DNA from: Acanthopagrus latus
Taxonomy: Eukaryota; Chordata; Actinopteri; Spariformes; Sparidae
Reading direction: 5' to 3'
NCBI RefSeq assembly: GCF_904848185.1
Contig: NC_051039.1
Location: 9,003,997-9,067,996, forward strand
DNA: 64,000 nt
A program made the translations under genes and the position numbers. The notes beneath the pieces are model-generated. The model was not told where the DNA came from and did no database searches. It saw nothing but the letters and a program-made list of their open reading frames with translations. The stretch's first letter is position 1. Each line of letters starts with the position of its first letter. Shown here piece by piece: positions 10,433 to 22,000 of the stretch.

Positions 10433-10650
10433 GTAAGGCCAGCTGTTTTCAGAACATGACTGAAGTGTAAACTTACAGATTTAAGCGAAGACATGAGGAA
10501 TTATAGGTCAAATATACTCATATAGCTTTAGAAATGAACTTTTAACCTGCACTGTGGTAACCAAGGATGAACTTGTATGCAATAATACTTTGAATTTTGC
10601 TTCCAACCTTTCCTCTGAGGCATTGAATTCATTTGTGTGGCTCTTCACAG
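10433..10650 (+). other. fbxw7: Intron within the fbxw7-alpha N-terminal region (218 bases)
   Basis: It starts GTAAGG and ends CTCTTCACAG. It is inserted between codons (phase 0) and contains an in-frame TGA at 10457, so retention would truncate the protein. The flanking exons read smoothly across it (LQQR | PEAS). Confidence 0.88.
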
Positions 10651-11193
10651 CCTGAGGCATCGCAGGTTGACGGCGAGAGAGAACCACCTTGGGCGGCAAG
10701 CGAGTCAGGAGCCAGCAACGGCCCTCGGGGAGACGAGGACGTGGAAGAAGATGAAGAGGGCCCTCCCAACGAAGTGAACGGAGGTGAGAAAGGAGCCCGA
10801 TGGATGTGGGGGGCAGAGCAGCGGCGGCTGCGAGGCCAGCCGCTGGGCGAGGAGGACGAGGAGGAGGAGGAAGAGGAGGAGAACAACAACAGCAGCAGTC
10901 AACAAGAGGAGGAGGACACGGAGGAGAGGACAGAGGGAGGGGAGGAGCCGGGGAGGGAGGAAGAGGAGAGGGAAGAGGGCGAGGAGGAAGAGGAGGAGGA
11001 TGAGGACGAGGAGGAGATGGACCAAGACAGCGATGACTTTGAGCATTCGGCGGAGAGTGGGAGGGAGGAGGAGGAGGAGGAGGAAGGAGAAGGGGAGGAA
11101 GGGCTGCGGTCTCCCTCTCTCAGGAACAATGTGTCTGCCCCCAATAACAACCTGGACTCTGGTTGTACACACCAAAGCTCTTCCAACAAGAAG
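10651..11193 (+). CDS. fbxw7: fbxw7 alpha isoform, second N-terminal coding exon (acidic region)
   Basis: Exon of 181 codons in phase 0 on both sides, with acceptor TTCACAG|CCTGAG and donor AAG|GTAAGC. It encodes the strongly acidic part of the alpha N-terminus. The diagnostic block is EEEMDQDSDDFEHS followed by a Ser-Gly-Arg-Glu stretch, matching human MDQESDDFDQS...SRED. The exon ends SSNKK, where human has TTK just before the shared MKRK segment; Lys-Lys plus MKRK would form the second nuclear-localisation signal across the splice junction. Glu/Asp runs coded by GAG/GAGGAA triplets make it much longer than human: with the previous exon the alpha-specific part is 241 residues, against 167 in human. 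The region is presumably disordered. The Ser/Leu-rich minus-strand open frames over it are shadows of the repeat. Next exon not in window. Confidence 0.92.
10850..11100 (+). repeat. GAG-rich coding low-complexity tract
   Basis: Imperfect GAG/GAA/GAC triplet runs encode Glu/Asp. The runs are interrupted by an AACAACAACAGCAGCAGT stretch (Asn-Asn-Asn-Ser-Ser-Ser), a CAACAA pair and GGG-containing Gly/Arg segments. The repeat is the likely cause of the length expansion of the acidic region in this species. Confidence 0.85.
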
Positions 11194-11349
11194 GTAAGCA
11201 CACGTGTTTGTTGAACAGCTTTCTTTGGAACAACTGTACTTTACTGAAGAAATAGTGCCTGTGTAGACGGCTCACAGTGAGTTCTGTGAAGCTTCCAGAT
11301 GTAACAGAACAGCTTCTGAAACAGGATTTTGCTGTGTCAGTTCAAAAAT

Positions 11350-11520
11350 ATGTGCAGCACAAACAGAATTCCATTCACCCCCATTGCATTAGACGGAAGA
11401 CAGTTATCTCAGAGAGCCATTCCTCAAAACCTGGGCAAATAAGCCATAAATGAGGTGCATAGCTGGATATGGCTGGAGTTAAATGAGCAAATATGTTATT
11501 TGGGTGAACTGTCCCTTTAG
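11350..11520 (+). mobile_element. MITE fragment, right end
   Basis: It contains 'attcacccccattgcattagac', 'ttatctcagagagccatt', 'ctcaaaacctgggcaaataagcc' and ends 'tttgggtgaactgtcccttta'. This is the typical right-hand part and terminus of a widespread fish non-autonomous DNA transposon. The left end is not clear, so this is a partial copy. Confidence 0.65.
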
Positions 11521-13054
11521 GGTACATCTGCAGCAGGCACAGCAGTTTCAGTTGCTTCCATGCAGTTAAGGGTTATTATCACATCACTGCTGTGTAAACT
11601 CAACTTAACGGTGCTCTCATACTTTAAACAACAGCTCCCTCTTTTGGGTTGAATATGTAACTGCACTGCAGAGTCATGCAGTGAACCAGTGAGGGTGTTT
11701 AATCTACAATATAATATGTTTAAAAAAAGCAAATGTAGATGGTTGACAAATTATGTTTAAAGCCAAAATCAGTGTTTGGATAGGGTCGGCACAAATGACT
11801 GATGATTTAAATATGGGCCTTGACTGAGAAGTGTTTAAGACTGTGGAAAGTCTTCTTATCCAGTTCTGATTTATTTATTCACACATTCCCACTTGCTCCT
11901 GTCTCACCCCGATCCTAGCCAAGTTCTTTGCCCATCCTGTCTCACTGGCTATTATAGACCCTTTAATATTATTGGTAAATGCAAGAAATAAACCTGGGAA
12001 AGAATGATGACATTCACTGAATGTGAACTCCATCCCTCAATTATAGATGCGTGAGTTAGGATTCACATGCAAATCAATACAAAATCCTTCCTTTATCTTT
12101 TTATGCAGCTGTTTATCCTGCTGGGAGTGGTCTCTTTCAGGGAGAAAACGTTACAGCCACCGGTCTTGAGGGTTTGTAGCATGTTGCTAGATTTCAGCCC
12201 AAATGAAACATGTATGGAAGGTTACATAGTGCTGTCCGCCACCACCATCAAACGATTACACTGTTTGTTTAAATTTACTTCCTGGTAGAAAAGTGCTGCG
12301 TCACACATTAGTTTACACACAATTTAACTGTCTCGATGATGACAATGATAATGATATGACACAGTGTATACCCCTTAATCACCTGAAATGTCTGATGCTT
12401 TTCTCATATTAACAACACTTTGATTAATTTTATATTGGAAACCAAACTAGCAGTGAGCACAAGATGAAGCTGTTTTGATGCAAAGCAATATAGCCTGGTG
12501 CATGACATAAGCACAGAAATATCAACATGTTCTCTTTCTACTCTATACTTCTTTACATGTTATACTTATTCTTACCGCTATAATTCAAACGGATATAGTG
12601 CCAACACACTAGAGACACAGTGTCGATACCATGCAGCACTGAAGCTGCTCAAGGCTGACACCTACTGTAAGACACTGGCATTCTATTTTATATTCACAGG
12701 ACAGGAAGATGAAGGCTGAAACATATCAGAACAATTTTAAAAGGAAAGATGGTGTGAAACAAATCACTCTGCTTTCATCTCTACCAAAAGTCACATAGGG
12801 AGAGATTCATGGACTAATGCTGAATTGCAGTAGTTTGTTATCTCTAGGTATGTTGGTGATTAATTATTAAATGCCATTAAGAATTCATCTATTTGAAATG
12901 TGTAAACCCATAATGAGATGGTCACTAACGTATAAAAGATGACCTTGTTACACATGCAAATACTGCTTATCAAAATGAAAAATACTGATATGAGACAAAC
13001 AACATTCTATGCAGACTGATATTATTACATTTTAGCCTTTCAGTAGCCTCAGTA

Positions 13055-13083
13055 TTGTGTGTGTGTGTGTGTGTGTGTGTGTG
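13055..13083. repeat. TG microsatellite
   Basis: A perfect run of about 14 TG units followed by GTATAG. Confidence 0.95.
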
Positions 13084-13856
13084 GTATAGTCTTTCTTTGC
13101 GTCTTGTTTCATCAGGTTGATCACATGCTGAACTCCAGGGGCATTGTAATGCATTTTAAGACACAGGAGTGACAGCACAGTATGAAATAATTATAGCCTC
13201 ATTGTAAATACTTCATTCACTTGTAGAATGTACAGAAGCCTGTTTTAGGAAATGTTACAATTTCACACACGTTGGTGCCTCGCTGATTGATCGCCGGCGT
13301 GATGAGTGACTATCAAGGCTGGAGACGAAGAAGCGCTTGATGTTGAAACGACTCGTGAGACAGATTGTCAGATCTTTCCTCAGGAGCAGAATTAATGTGC
13401 TACGGTTCAAAAGGCTCTGATGTGGCACAGCACTACTGTTTGGATGTTGGTGCCGGTGTTTCGTTTCAGTGATGACTGATGGCGATGGCTGTTTGTCGAG
13501 TGTGTTTCAGTGGCCTTCACAACACCTGTATGCAAAAGGAGGAAACAGAGTTGGCCAAGATGTTTTCTAGAAGCTATGGATGATATTCTCAATAGCAGTG
13601 CATTAGCAATGCACCGACATTTTGACAAGAGAAAACCAATAAATCAACGGGCTGACACCACCAAATATTGATACTCATAATGGAAATGTCATGTCTGTGT
13701 GTGTATATATATAGACCAATAGATTCCATTCTTTATAAAAGCCTGTTGTCGCATGTGAGTCGTTGGAGCATCAGGATCACTTCAGCAGATGGTGGTGTGA
13801 CTCTGAGGAGTTAAAGCCTCCCATCAGTAGCTCTTTTTCAATATGAATTACTCTCA

Positions 13857-13975
13857 GTGGTAAGATGTAACTAAGTGCATTAACTAGAAGTACAATTTAC
13901 AATGTTGATGTACTTGTACTTTACTTGATTATATCAATTTTATGTTCCAAATAGTACTTAGTAAAAGTAAGTAAA
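13857..13975 (+). repeat. Interspersed repeat fragment ('agtacttgtacttta' family)
   Basis: 'gatgtaactaagtgcattaact ... gatgtacttgtactttacttgattatatcaattttatg ... agtaaaagtaag' follows, block by block, a common fish repeat that begins 'gatgtaactaagtacatttactc' and continues 'gtacttgtactttacttgagtatttccattttatg'. No coding capacity. Confidence 0.65.
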
Positions 13976-15299
13976 AAAAAAAGAAGTCTTTCAGTATCTG
14001 TTATTGAATGTATTAAGTCAAAATAAAACATATATATTTACATGTGTGTAAACAATAGATATACTGTATATGTATGCTTGGAGTGGACTGATTATCTGCC
14101 TGTCTGATTATCAGATCTGTTTTTTTGGCATTTTTCAGATGATTAGAATCAGTGCGTTTCTTTGGTTTTTTATTTGTTATTGATTGCTCATAAATGAAGA
14201 GCTATTGTCCGTGTAGACATGCTGCTGTTCTATAGGCTTCTTAAGGCACCAGAGGCAACATGGAGGACGCCAGGGATAATACGCCCATCTCAACGGACAG
14301 TAATGACTAAAGCTGTGACAGATTTGTCACCAGCAGACTCAATGCCAGTATGCTGCTCCCTTCACACAAAAGGAAGCTGCACAGCAGTGGAGTTTAATCA
14401 TTGTTGACAAGGATTCTGTCTCGTAACAGGGACAGTTGTTTCCTGGATTATTTCATACCTGTGGGGTCAATCTAGAGACATGTCTTCCTGCCCCTTTGAT
14501 ATAGATATTGCCCTTGTTTATGTCGGACCTAAAAATAGCATTCAGTCTGCATTTGCTCCTGTGTACCTCTCACCATCTGACACAGCTGTCAGATAGGTTT
14601 GTCAGGGTCTTAGCCGCCTTAGCGTGCCAGTTGGCTTCGATGTTGAATATACACAATTTGTTCGGCTTTGAATCTTGTATTCTTGGAATGAGGAGCGTTG
14701 TAGCAAGGGCAGATCGCCATTCATTGACCGCTTAGGTGAGAAATTTAAAACCTTTCGTAAATCATTTCCCAGCTTATTTGACTTGGAACAATGAAATTCT
14801 AAATTCTGTGAAAATTCTTAATTCTCACCGCTTAAACTGCAAAGCAGATTGTGCCGAAGAATTCAAGCATAGAATAAAAAAAGAAAATGAAAACGAATCA
14901 GTATCATGGGAAACATCAGTATAAGCTTTTTATTTTTATTGTGGGGTGTCCACTAATTCCAGCCTGTATAGCCTGACTTTTGAGGCTGCTTCTATAGTAC
15001 CATTCTAAAAAACTTCAGTTTTCGAAAGTGCTGCATAGTATGTAAAAACAGATAATAAATGTGATTAGGCCAAGTAATGAAATGAAAATCATAAATAGAG
15101 ATGGTGCACTAGACTACTAGAGGGAGTAAAATTAACAATAAAATAGTTAAAAGGTTGTTGGAGTGCCCAGATCAGCTTATATTTGAAAACCAATTCAGTC
15201 AGTTTGACGTGGTAATGTAATTATTCCAAAACTTTAGCTCTACAGCTGAAAATCCACAGTTTTCTTTAGTGTTGAAAAGTGAGATGCGAGGGCTAGAAA

Positions 15300-15465
15300 C
15301 GTATCATAATTTTGATTATCAATTTACATGACGCTTATTTTCTCGATTAACCAGAATGGTAAAGAAATGCCCATCACAGCCGAGGACATGACATCTTCAG
15401 TTGTTTTGTCTTGTCCAACCAACTGTCCAAAACCCAGCTGCGTATTTAGTTTACAAAATATACAA
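15300..15465 (+). repeat. Interspersed repeat, copy of a family also at 39895 and 63710
   Basis: It has the order 'attttgattatcaattta', 'ttattttctcgattaacc', 'aaatgcccatcac', 'tcttcagttgttttgtcttgtccaaccaactgtccaaaaccca'. The last block recurs as 'cgacccacagcccaaaaccca' at 39902. The AT-rich inverted 'cgattaatc' type ends are characteristic of this fish family. Confidence 0.65.
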
Positions 15466-18400
15466 CCTAGATGATCCTCACCAATGAACTGGAGCTCAGT
15501 GGTCTTAAAATAGGATTATTTTCTGTCAATCCATCAAATCAGCTACTTGTTGCATCTTTAGAGACAGCTGAATGGCCTCCGACATGAAAAAAAGACATTC
15601 TGCTGAACAGCAACATCCACTTCAGGAAGTCCCATGTATTGTAGAGTGACTGTTGAGACTTCATGTAGAATCCACAATGACTAATATAGACCTTGGGCAT
15701 ATAAAAACTTGTTGAGAAATTAATTACAAAAGCAGTCATTTCATTAATCTGAAGGTCTTTAAGATTCAGAAACAGTTAAAATCCTTTTGGCTGATGAAGT
15801 GGATTGAGTGAAAAATGAATTTGATATCATCAGTATCGGCCTTGAAATTCAAACATGGATCTATGCTGTTAAGTGAGTCAATTGTAATTTACTTTTATTC
15901 GTGCCTTCAAAACAGGGTCACAAAGTGCCTAGTGTAGCTGCAGTAGTAGTGATAGAGTATTGATTGCCTCTATATGAGGTTCGTATTTAAAGGTCCTGTG
16001 TATGTTCCCATGGATCGTCTGCATGCAGTCTCGCAAAGTATGACATGTGCACTTTGACAGCTGCAGTATGCATGTGTCAGACCAAGGGCTCCAGGGGTGT
16101 AGTAGAGGATCAGTACCTATGTTTGGGCCAAGCATGTTTCGGCCCATGCGGGGTTAGGTCATTTATTCATATGCTACGTGTGTTGCAGAAGTGTACAAAC
16201 ACCAGTAACTACAGATGTGAAGTTTTAAAGTAAAAGCACGCTTTAAGAACTTACATTTTGATAGTGTTGCACATGTTTTAGCACGTCTCCAGTTAGGACA
16301 GATGGTGTTCCCAGGCTCAGAATAAGAAGGCTTCATCTCCTCCTCTTACTTAACACTTGGTTGTCTTTTGACCCCGTGCCAACGTGCTGATACTCGGGGT
16401 TATCCTCATCATTTAACCTCTCTAAATTCTTGAATATCTCCATGAATCAATTTTCAAGCTGCGAACATCCCTGCAGGCTCAATGTGAGAAGATATTCCTG
16501 AGTTCAGTTTTCAAATTAACATTTTGAAAGATACCTTTTCTATTTAATGTTACTAAAATGGGCGTACATCACATGACATTCTCACATGTTGAATGGTAGG
16601 ATATATGGTGTTGAGTTGATATGTGGCTTGTAGCCACTTGGCAGAAGCAGGTGTAAATATCTGCATACTGTGCCATGTACATTAGTCCCTCGAAAGGCAG
16701 GCTGTGTAACATTAGCAGGTGAAAAATAATGTAAAAGGTCATTTGAGGTCAGTGTTAAAGGTTACAAAAATCTCTTATAAAAGTGGATGTTGTTTGGAAA
16801 TTCTCAATAATCCCATTCCTATTTGATATTCCTCCATTTTTTTAGATGTTGACAATGAAAAGCAACGTCTGGTGAATTTAAAGTGTTCATAAATGGAGAT
16901 CAGACGATCAAAGATTCTGGTGCAGATCCAGGCATTGAGTTGATCGTAGTGAATTTCCAGTATTGTGATGATGTGAATCGAGATGAATGTGAATATCTTC
17001 ACATGAATTACTTGAAAAAGGCGTCAAGCTCACTGACGTACACTCTTATTTTTTGTATCTGGATTTATTTTGAAGTGCCTAAGGCTCTCACCATTGTCTC
17101 GTGCCTATATATAACCCAGAATCTGAAGTTTGAAGAACTGAAGAACCCTCAGGAATTGTAAAGTTTAGTAGCTATCACTCTGACTACTTGAATTTCAAAC
17201 CTTTCATACTGCCCAGTCTCAGAGACAACACAGCAGGAATCCTTGAAACTAACATTTGAGGTACTCCCAATTTCGTGGGCTGTAGAAATTTCTAACTATA
17301 CATTCCGCATTTATAATGTGCAACCAGGAGTGACAGTTGTTGATATTTTTCACGTGCATTATTTTATCCAGGTATAAAATTACAATGTGCTTTAAATCGG
17401 GAATCAAGGATCACCATATTACTAGCAGTTTGGTTTGTTTGTTTGTTTGCAAACTATAACCAAATATTCAAATCTTATTATCTAATTAAATTGTAATATG
17501 TTGTCATAGATTTTTTTTCTTTTATGTGATAAGAAGACAGAAAAGTATCATACCCTTTTTAGGCTCTCTGAAGTGCGCTGCAGCCTGTCCATCTTAGAAT
17601 TACTTTTAACATATCACTCATGACTCATGATCTATTACAGGATTACATGTCTTATAATGACTCATCAGAGACGTGTGGCGGCAAATGGATCTATGACTAG
17701 GCAAAATGATAGGGCATAATGTGTGGCAGAGTGCATTGATAGTGTTACATTGACTGAATAAATCAATAAGTTATCTGGATTAAAGGAAGTATATTAATAC
17801 TGTGAGCTGGGTGTCTGATACATTAAGTACATTTTGTTCTGACCAAAAAAAAATGAGTTGCTGTCCCTCATCTGCCTCACACCTCAGCCATCTGGGTAGA
17901 TTAATAAAAAGATGTTTGCATACATCTGAGCACCGTCAACTGTGGTGTTAAAATATCTATTCAGCTCTGGTCTGTTTGTGTCATCCGTAGCTGCTCAGAT
18001 GTCCTTGTTTCTTCTCCTTCTTTTTGTAACGCCTTATCAGATTTTCAGAGCCGGCCGTATCGTTCTCACATGAAAGTGGCTTTTACTTTGTGAACAGTGG
18101 TGATTACAAACGATGCGGGCAGCTGCTTACTCAGTGACTTCCACAAGGTTGAAGTAATATTTTTTCGCTCTGGCACCTCTGTCGCTGCAGCCATAGGAAC
18201 AGAAATGGCATTGAGAAATATGTCCTCTGAACTCCACCTCGACGGTGATGTATACTGCACTGCAGGTCGTTCGGTATGTGTATCACCGTTTGAGATACGA
18301 AAGAGCAACTGAGTTGTCTTTACTTTAGCAAACTTGGACATCACATTCAGCTGTCCACTTTCTTCCATTCACTGCCACTAATTAAATGTTTTTCCCAGAG

Positions 18401-18778
18401 CAAAGGCAGCCTGCTTATTGTAGGTGGTGTCTCCCACACACTGGCCTTGTCACACAGGCAGAGATGAGCCACAAAGGACCAGTGTTCACATCCGCCCACA
18501 TAAAAGGAACTAGCTTGCGTCACTACCATTATATATTGGCGACAGTGTCCTTTAATCCCTCACCAATAATCCCTCACTCAAGCCCTTTTGCTCATACACA
18601 TCCACAAGCCTGTTGATTCGTCTTTTCTATGATTTTGTTAAAGCTGCAAAATTATGTCCAACAATTGATCAGTTGTTTTGGTTAACAAAGTTAAGTTTAT
18701 ATGACATCATAAAGAGTGATTAAGTCACTCAAAGCCACAAAAAAAAATCTCACAAATGCAATACATGGGTAGACTTAT

Positions 18779-19075
18779 TACCTCCACCAAGGAGGTTAAG
18801 TTTTCAACCATTTTCATTTGTTGGTTGGTTTGTGAACAGGATTACACAAAAACCACAAAACGGATTTCCACAGAATTTGGATTGAGGAAATGTCTTGGCC
18901 CAGATTAGATCCTAATAACTTTTTATGTGGATCTTGATAAAGGCATGGATCCAGGATTTTTTTCTCACTTTCCTTAATTGTGTGCGCGAGGCGTTTTTCA
19001 CATTTTTGGTTAATTTCTCTTGGAGTAATGCATCGATCTTGATGAAAATTATCAGACAATACTGTCAATACTGTT
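18779..19075 (+). repeat. Interspersed repeat, copy 2 of the family at 5951
   Basis: It begins 'acctccaccaaggaggttaag', includes 'ttggttggtttgtgaacagg', 'ttacacaaaaaccac', 'cggatttccacagaatttgg', 'ggatccaggatttttttctcac', and ends 'ggagtaatgcatcgatcttgatg'. It is longer and better preserved than the copy at 5951-6200. There is no coding frame. Confidence 0.78.
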
Positions 19076-22000
19076 GTAAGTGTTAAACCACCATCATTGC
19101 AGATGGAAATGTATCCACATGACTCGTTTTATTCACTTTATGTTTAGTCACGTTGGCAACTTTATCAGTCGCTATCCCAGAATTTACACTGACAGGTAAC
19201 GATATAAAATGCATCATGGCTTTGAGAAGAAAATGTGGATTTCTCTGGGTTTGAACTTTTAAAAACATTTAGCATAGAGGTAAGTACACAACTCAACGGG
19301 ATGTGTTACAAAGGTCAAATCCTTTTTGGACATTTTAAAGCGGAAATGTTGCATATCATGTCTCACAGAAACTAGCCCAGTGTGTGAATGTCCCCTAACG
19401 AACCAGCAGAAGTCACTAGTGCAGCAAAAATGCACTTTTATTTCAGAGGTTGACCGGTTTCTTTATTTAAATCCAAGTGTTGTGCTCACTGATGTCAATT
19501 GATGCCTTGGATTGACTATGCTCAGAAAATACTTCTAAGCAAACTAAAGTTTCCAGATTCGTGAGGATCTACATGCGTGTTCAAAGAGAGGTTATGGGTG
19601 TGTGTGCCCACCGCTCTCGCAAACTTGGCGTGTTTATTTTGACAGCAGCTTTCACCGCTTTAGGTGATGACAAAGAAACATGGACCAAAAGGATTTACCC
19701 TGCCCTAGATCATACAGTCACATTATAGATGTTGGTTGTCTGTGCAGTAACAAATTTGTTGTCTCCACTGGTAATCATGCCTGGAAGCAGAGCCTGGTTA
19801 ATGCTTGTTAAAAAGCATAACAAGTTTTATTGTTAATGCTAAAATTGTGATTGGGTTCATTGCCTTGTGCAGCTCTAATTTGCATTACATACTTAACCAA
19901 TATGGCCGCTTAATTGAATTTAGGGATTATGTCATTTGCACAATAGATGCTTGAAATGTCTACAAAAACCTGCCTTTGATGGGCTGTTATTGTAAGGGGA
20001 GATTTTGCATCGCAGCGTTGTTGTCCCGGTCTTTGACACCAGAGGGAGGCAGCGGCCTGAAAGACCATGAGCCACAGGTTGTGAGTGCAGGACTCCCAGT
20101 AACGAGCTGTTGCCTCTCTCACATGGACACTGTCCAGCAGTGCGTGACAGCAAGTGAACAAGTTTGTTTTTTTTCCCAGCAGTACATCTGATGTGTGGCA
20201 GAGGTTGTAGTATCATTGCTCGCTGATGTGGGGACATTGTGGGGGTGGATTTTATTTTCTTTCTTTAAACCATCACCAATTTTTGCACCAAAAGCAAGAA
20301 AACTTTACCGTTAACTACCACATGGATATTGTGACAGCCCCAGGGGGTCTGTGTTGTGCGTTTCAGTGTTACCATTTCCTTTGCTAAGTGGAGCTGGAGG
20401 TCATCGAGGATTTGGAGATAGTTGGCTTCTGCCTCCAAGTTGCATAAAAACCTGCCCCACCCTGTTACTCTGTTGGCTCCCTCTTCCCCTGGCACCACTT
20501 CATATTACTTTGGAATAATAGTTTAGCTGGCATAAGTTAACTCAGTCGCCCTCCTGCCAGATTAATTTGGTATAAAACTACTTTTTTCCCCTTGTTGAAT
20601 ATAATTCCTTTTGTATAGTTAATCCCTTGCATGTTCTATGTTCCATGTTCTAGGTCTCAGAGTTGACCATAACAAGTTTGGCGCTCATCCAACCTTTTTT
20701 TCTTCAAAGTATTATGGGGTTCACTGCATCCACCATTATAATTGCAGAACATCCACCTCAGTGGTATTATCCCTTAGCTAAATTAAAAGGCTGAACTCTT
20801 GACTGTCATTAGGCTGCAGTAGAAATATATTTTATTTATGATATTTCATCTTAGCGAGTCTATAAAAAGATCCTCTATTCAAAAAGTCACCTCACGCTCT
20901 CAAGAGCTGCAGTGAGAGAGGGTATGAGTGATGCTGGCAGCACTGAACCAGCAGGAATACAATGGAAGAATTTCAGTGCACTTAATATGCAGCTGTAAAA
21001 AGTAGGAATGTTCTTTGTTTTGCCAGTTTTACAGCCTAAGAGAAACACTGCATGAAAAACAAACATTTACTACATATTCCAGTATTCTAAACACAACCAT
21101 TTCAATTTCATCGACATGGATTTTGACCATTTTCATGTCACTGGAGAGAAATGGTGCCTGCCCATGTTTTTGATTTGATACCTGGTCACCTGCATGTGAT
21201 TGTGATGACCTTTTATTTTTTTCTTCTTTTAGATTCTACATTATTAACTTTATACCACATGGGCAGAACCCGCAGTGTCCCCTCTCTCTGTCAAGGCCTA
21301 CATGTGCAGTCATGCCATATCACCTCGGTTGCTGTGAAAAGCTGGAATTGATTTGTTAGTGTACTGAGTTACTGAGTTAACATTCTTGACCTCTGGCTCT
21401 CCAGCAGTCTTGGGATGTCTTATCGGGGATTGCAAACTCAGTGACCCAGCAGTAAAACTGGGATACAGTATTTAAACAAAGCGGACAAACAATTACCCAG
21501 CATTTGCTCTCATAATGGCTTCATTACCGCATTTTATGAGCCAATTATCAGATTTTACATCAATAATGTCGTGAACACAAAGACTTTGTGCAAGTTATTA
21601 GAATAGTTTGCAGTCGTAGGTGTTATGTATGGCATTGCTCTTCTGTAGTTGGGTAGTATGATTATCATAAAACCCAATGGGGCTGCATGTTTCTCTCTGC
21701 TTGTTAAGCTCCGTGCACCAGGTTGTTGAATAGCCTTATAACACAGTTTCATCATTCCACAAGAAGACACAACACAAGCCACTTTGCAAGTGCACAAAGT
21801 TAGAACACCTGATTTGGGGAACTTTTTCAAGAATTTAAGTAACTTTATCCACCAGAGGATAACTAGAGATTGTTTAAGCCTTGCTGACAAGTATAGCGTA
21901 GGATCTTAGGGTAAATATGCTTGCATGGCTCGCTATTTAACAAGTTACTTTGGGCCGATCATGTTGTTGCAGACTGGAGAGCAGTGTGCCTGTCACATAA

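Noticed and set aside
10705..11201. Leu/Pro-rich and Ser-rich minus-strand open frames of 156 and 100 codons
   Set aside because: They are the reverse reading of the GAG repeat of the fbxw7 acidic exon, which gives CTC/TCC/CCT runs without stops.
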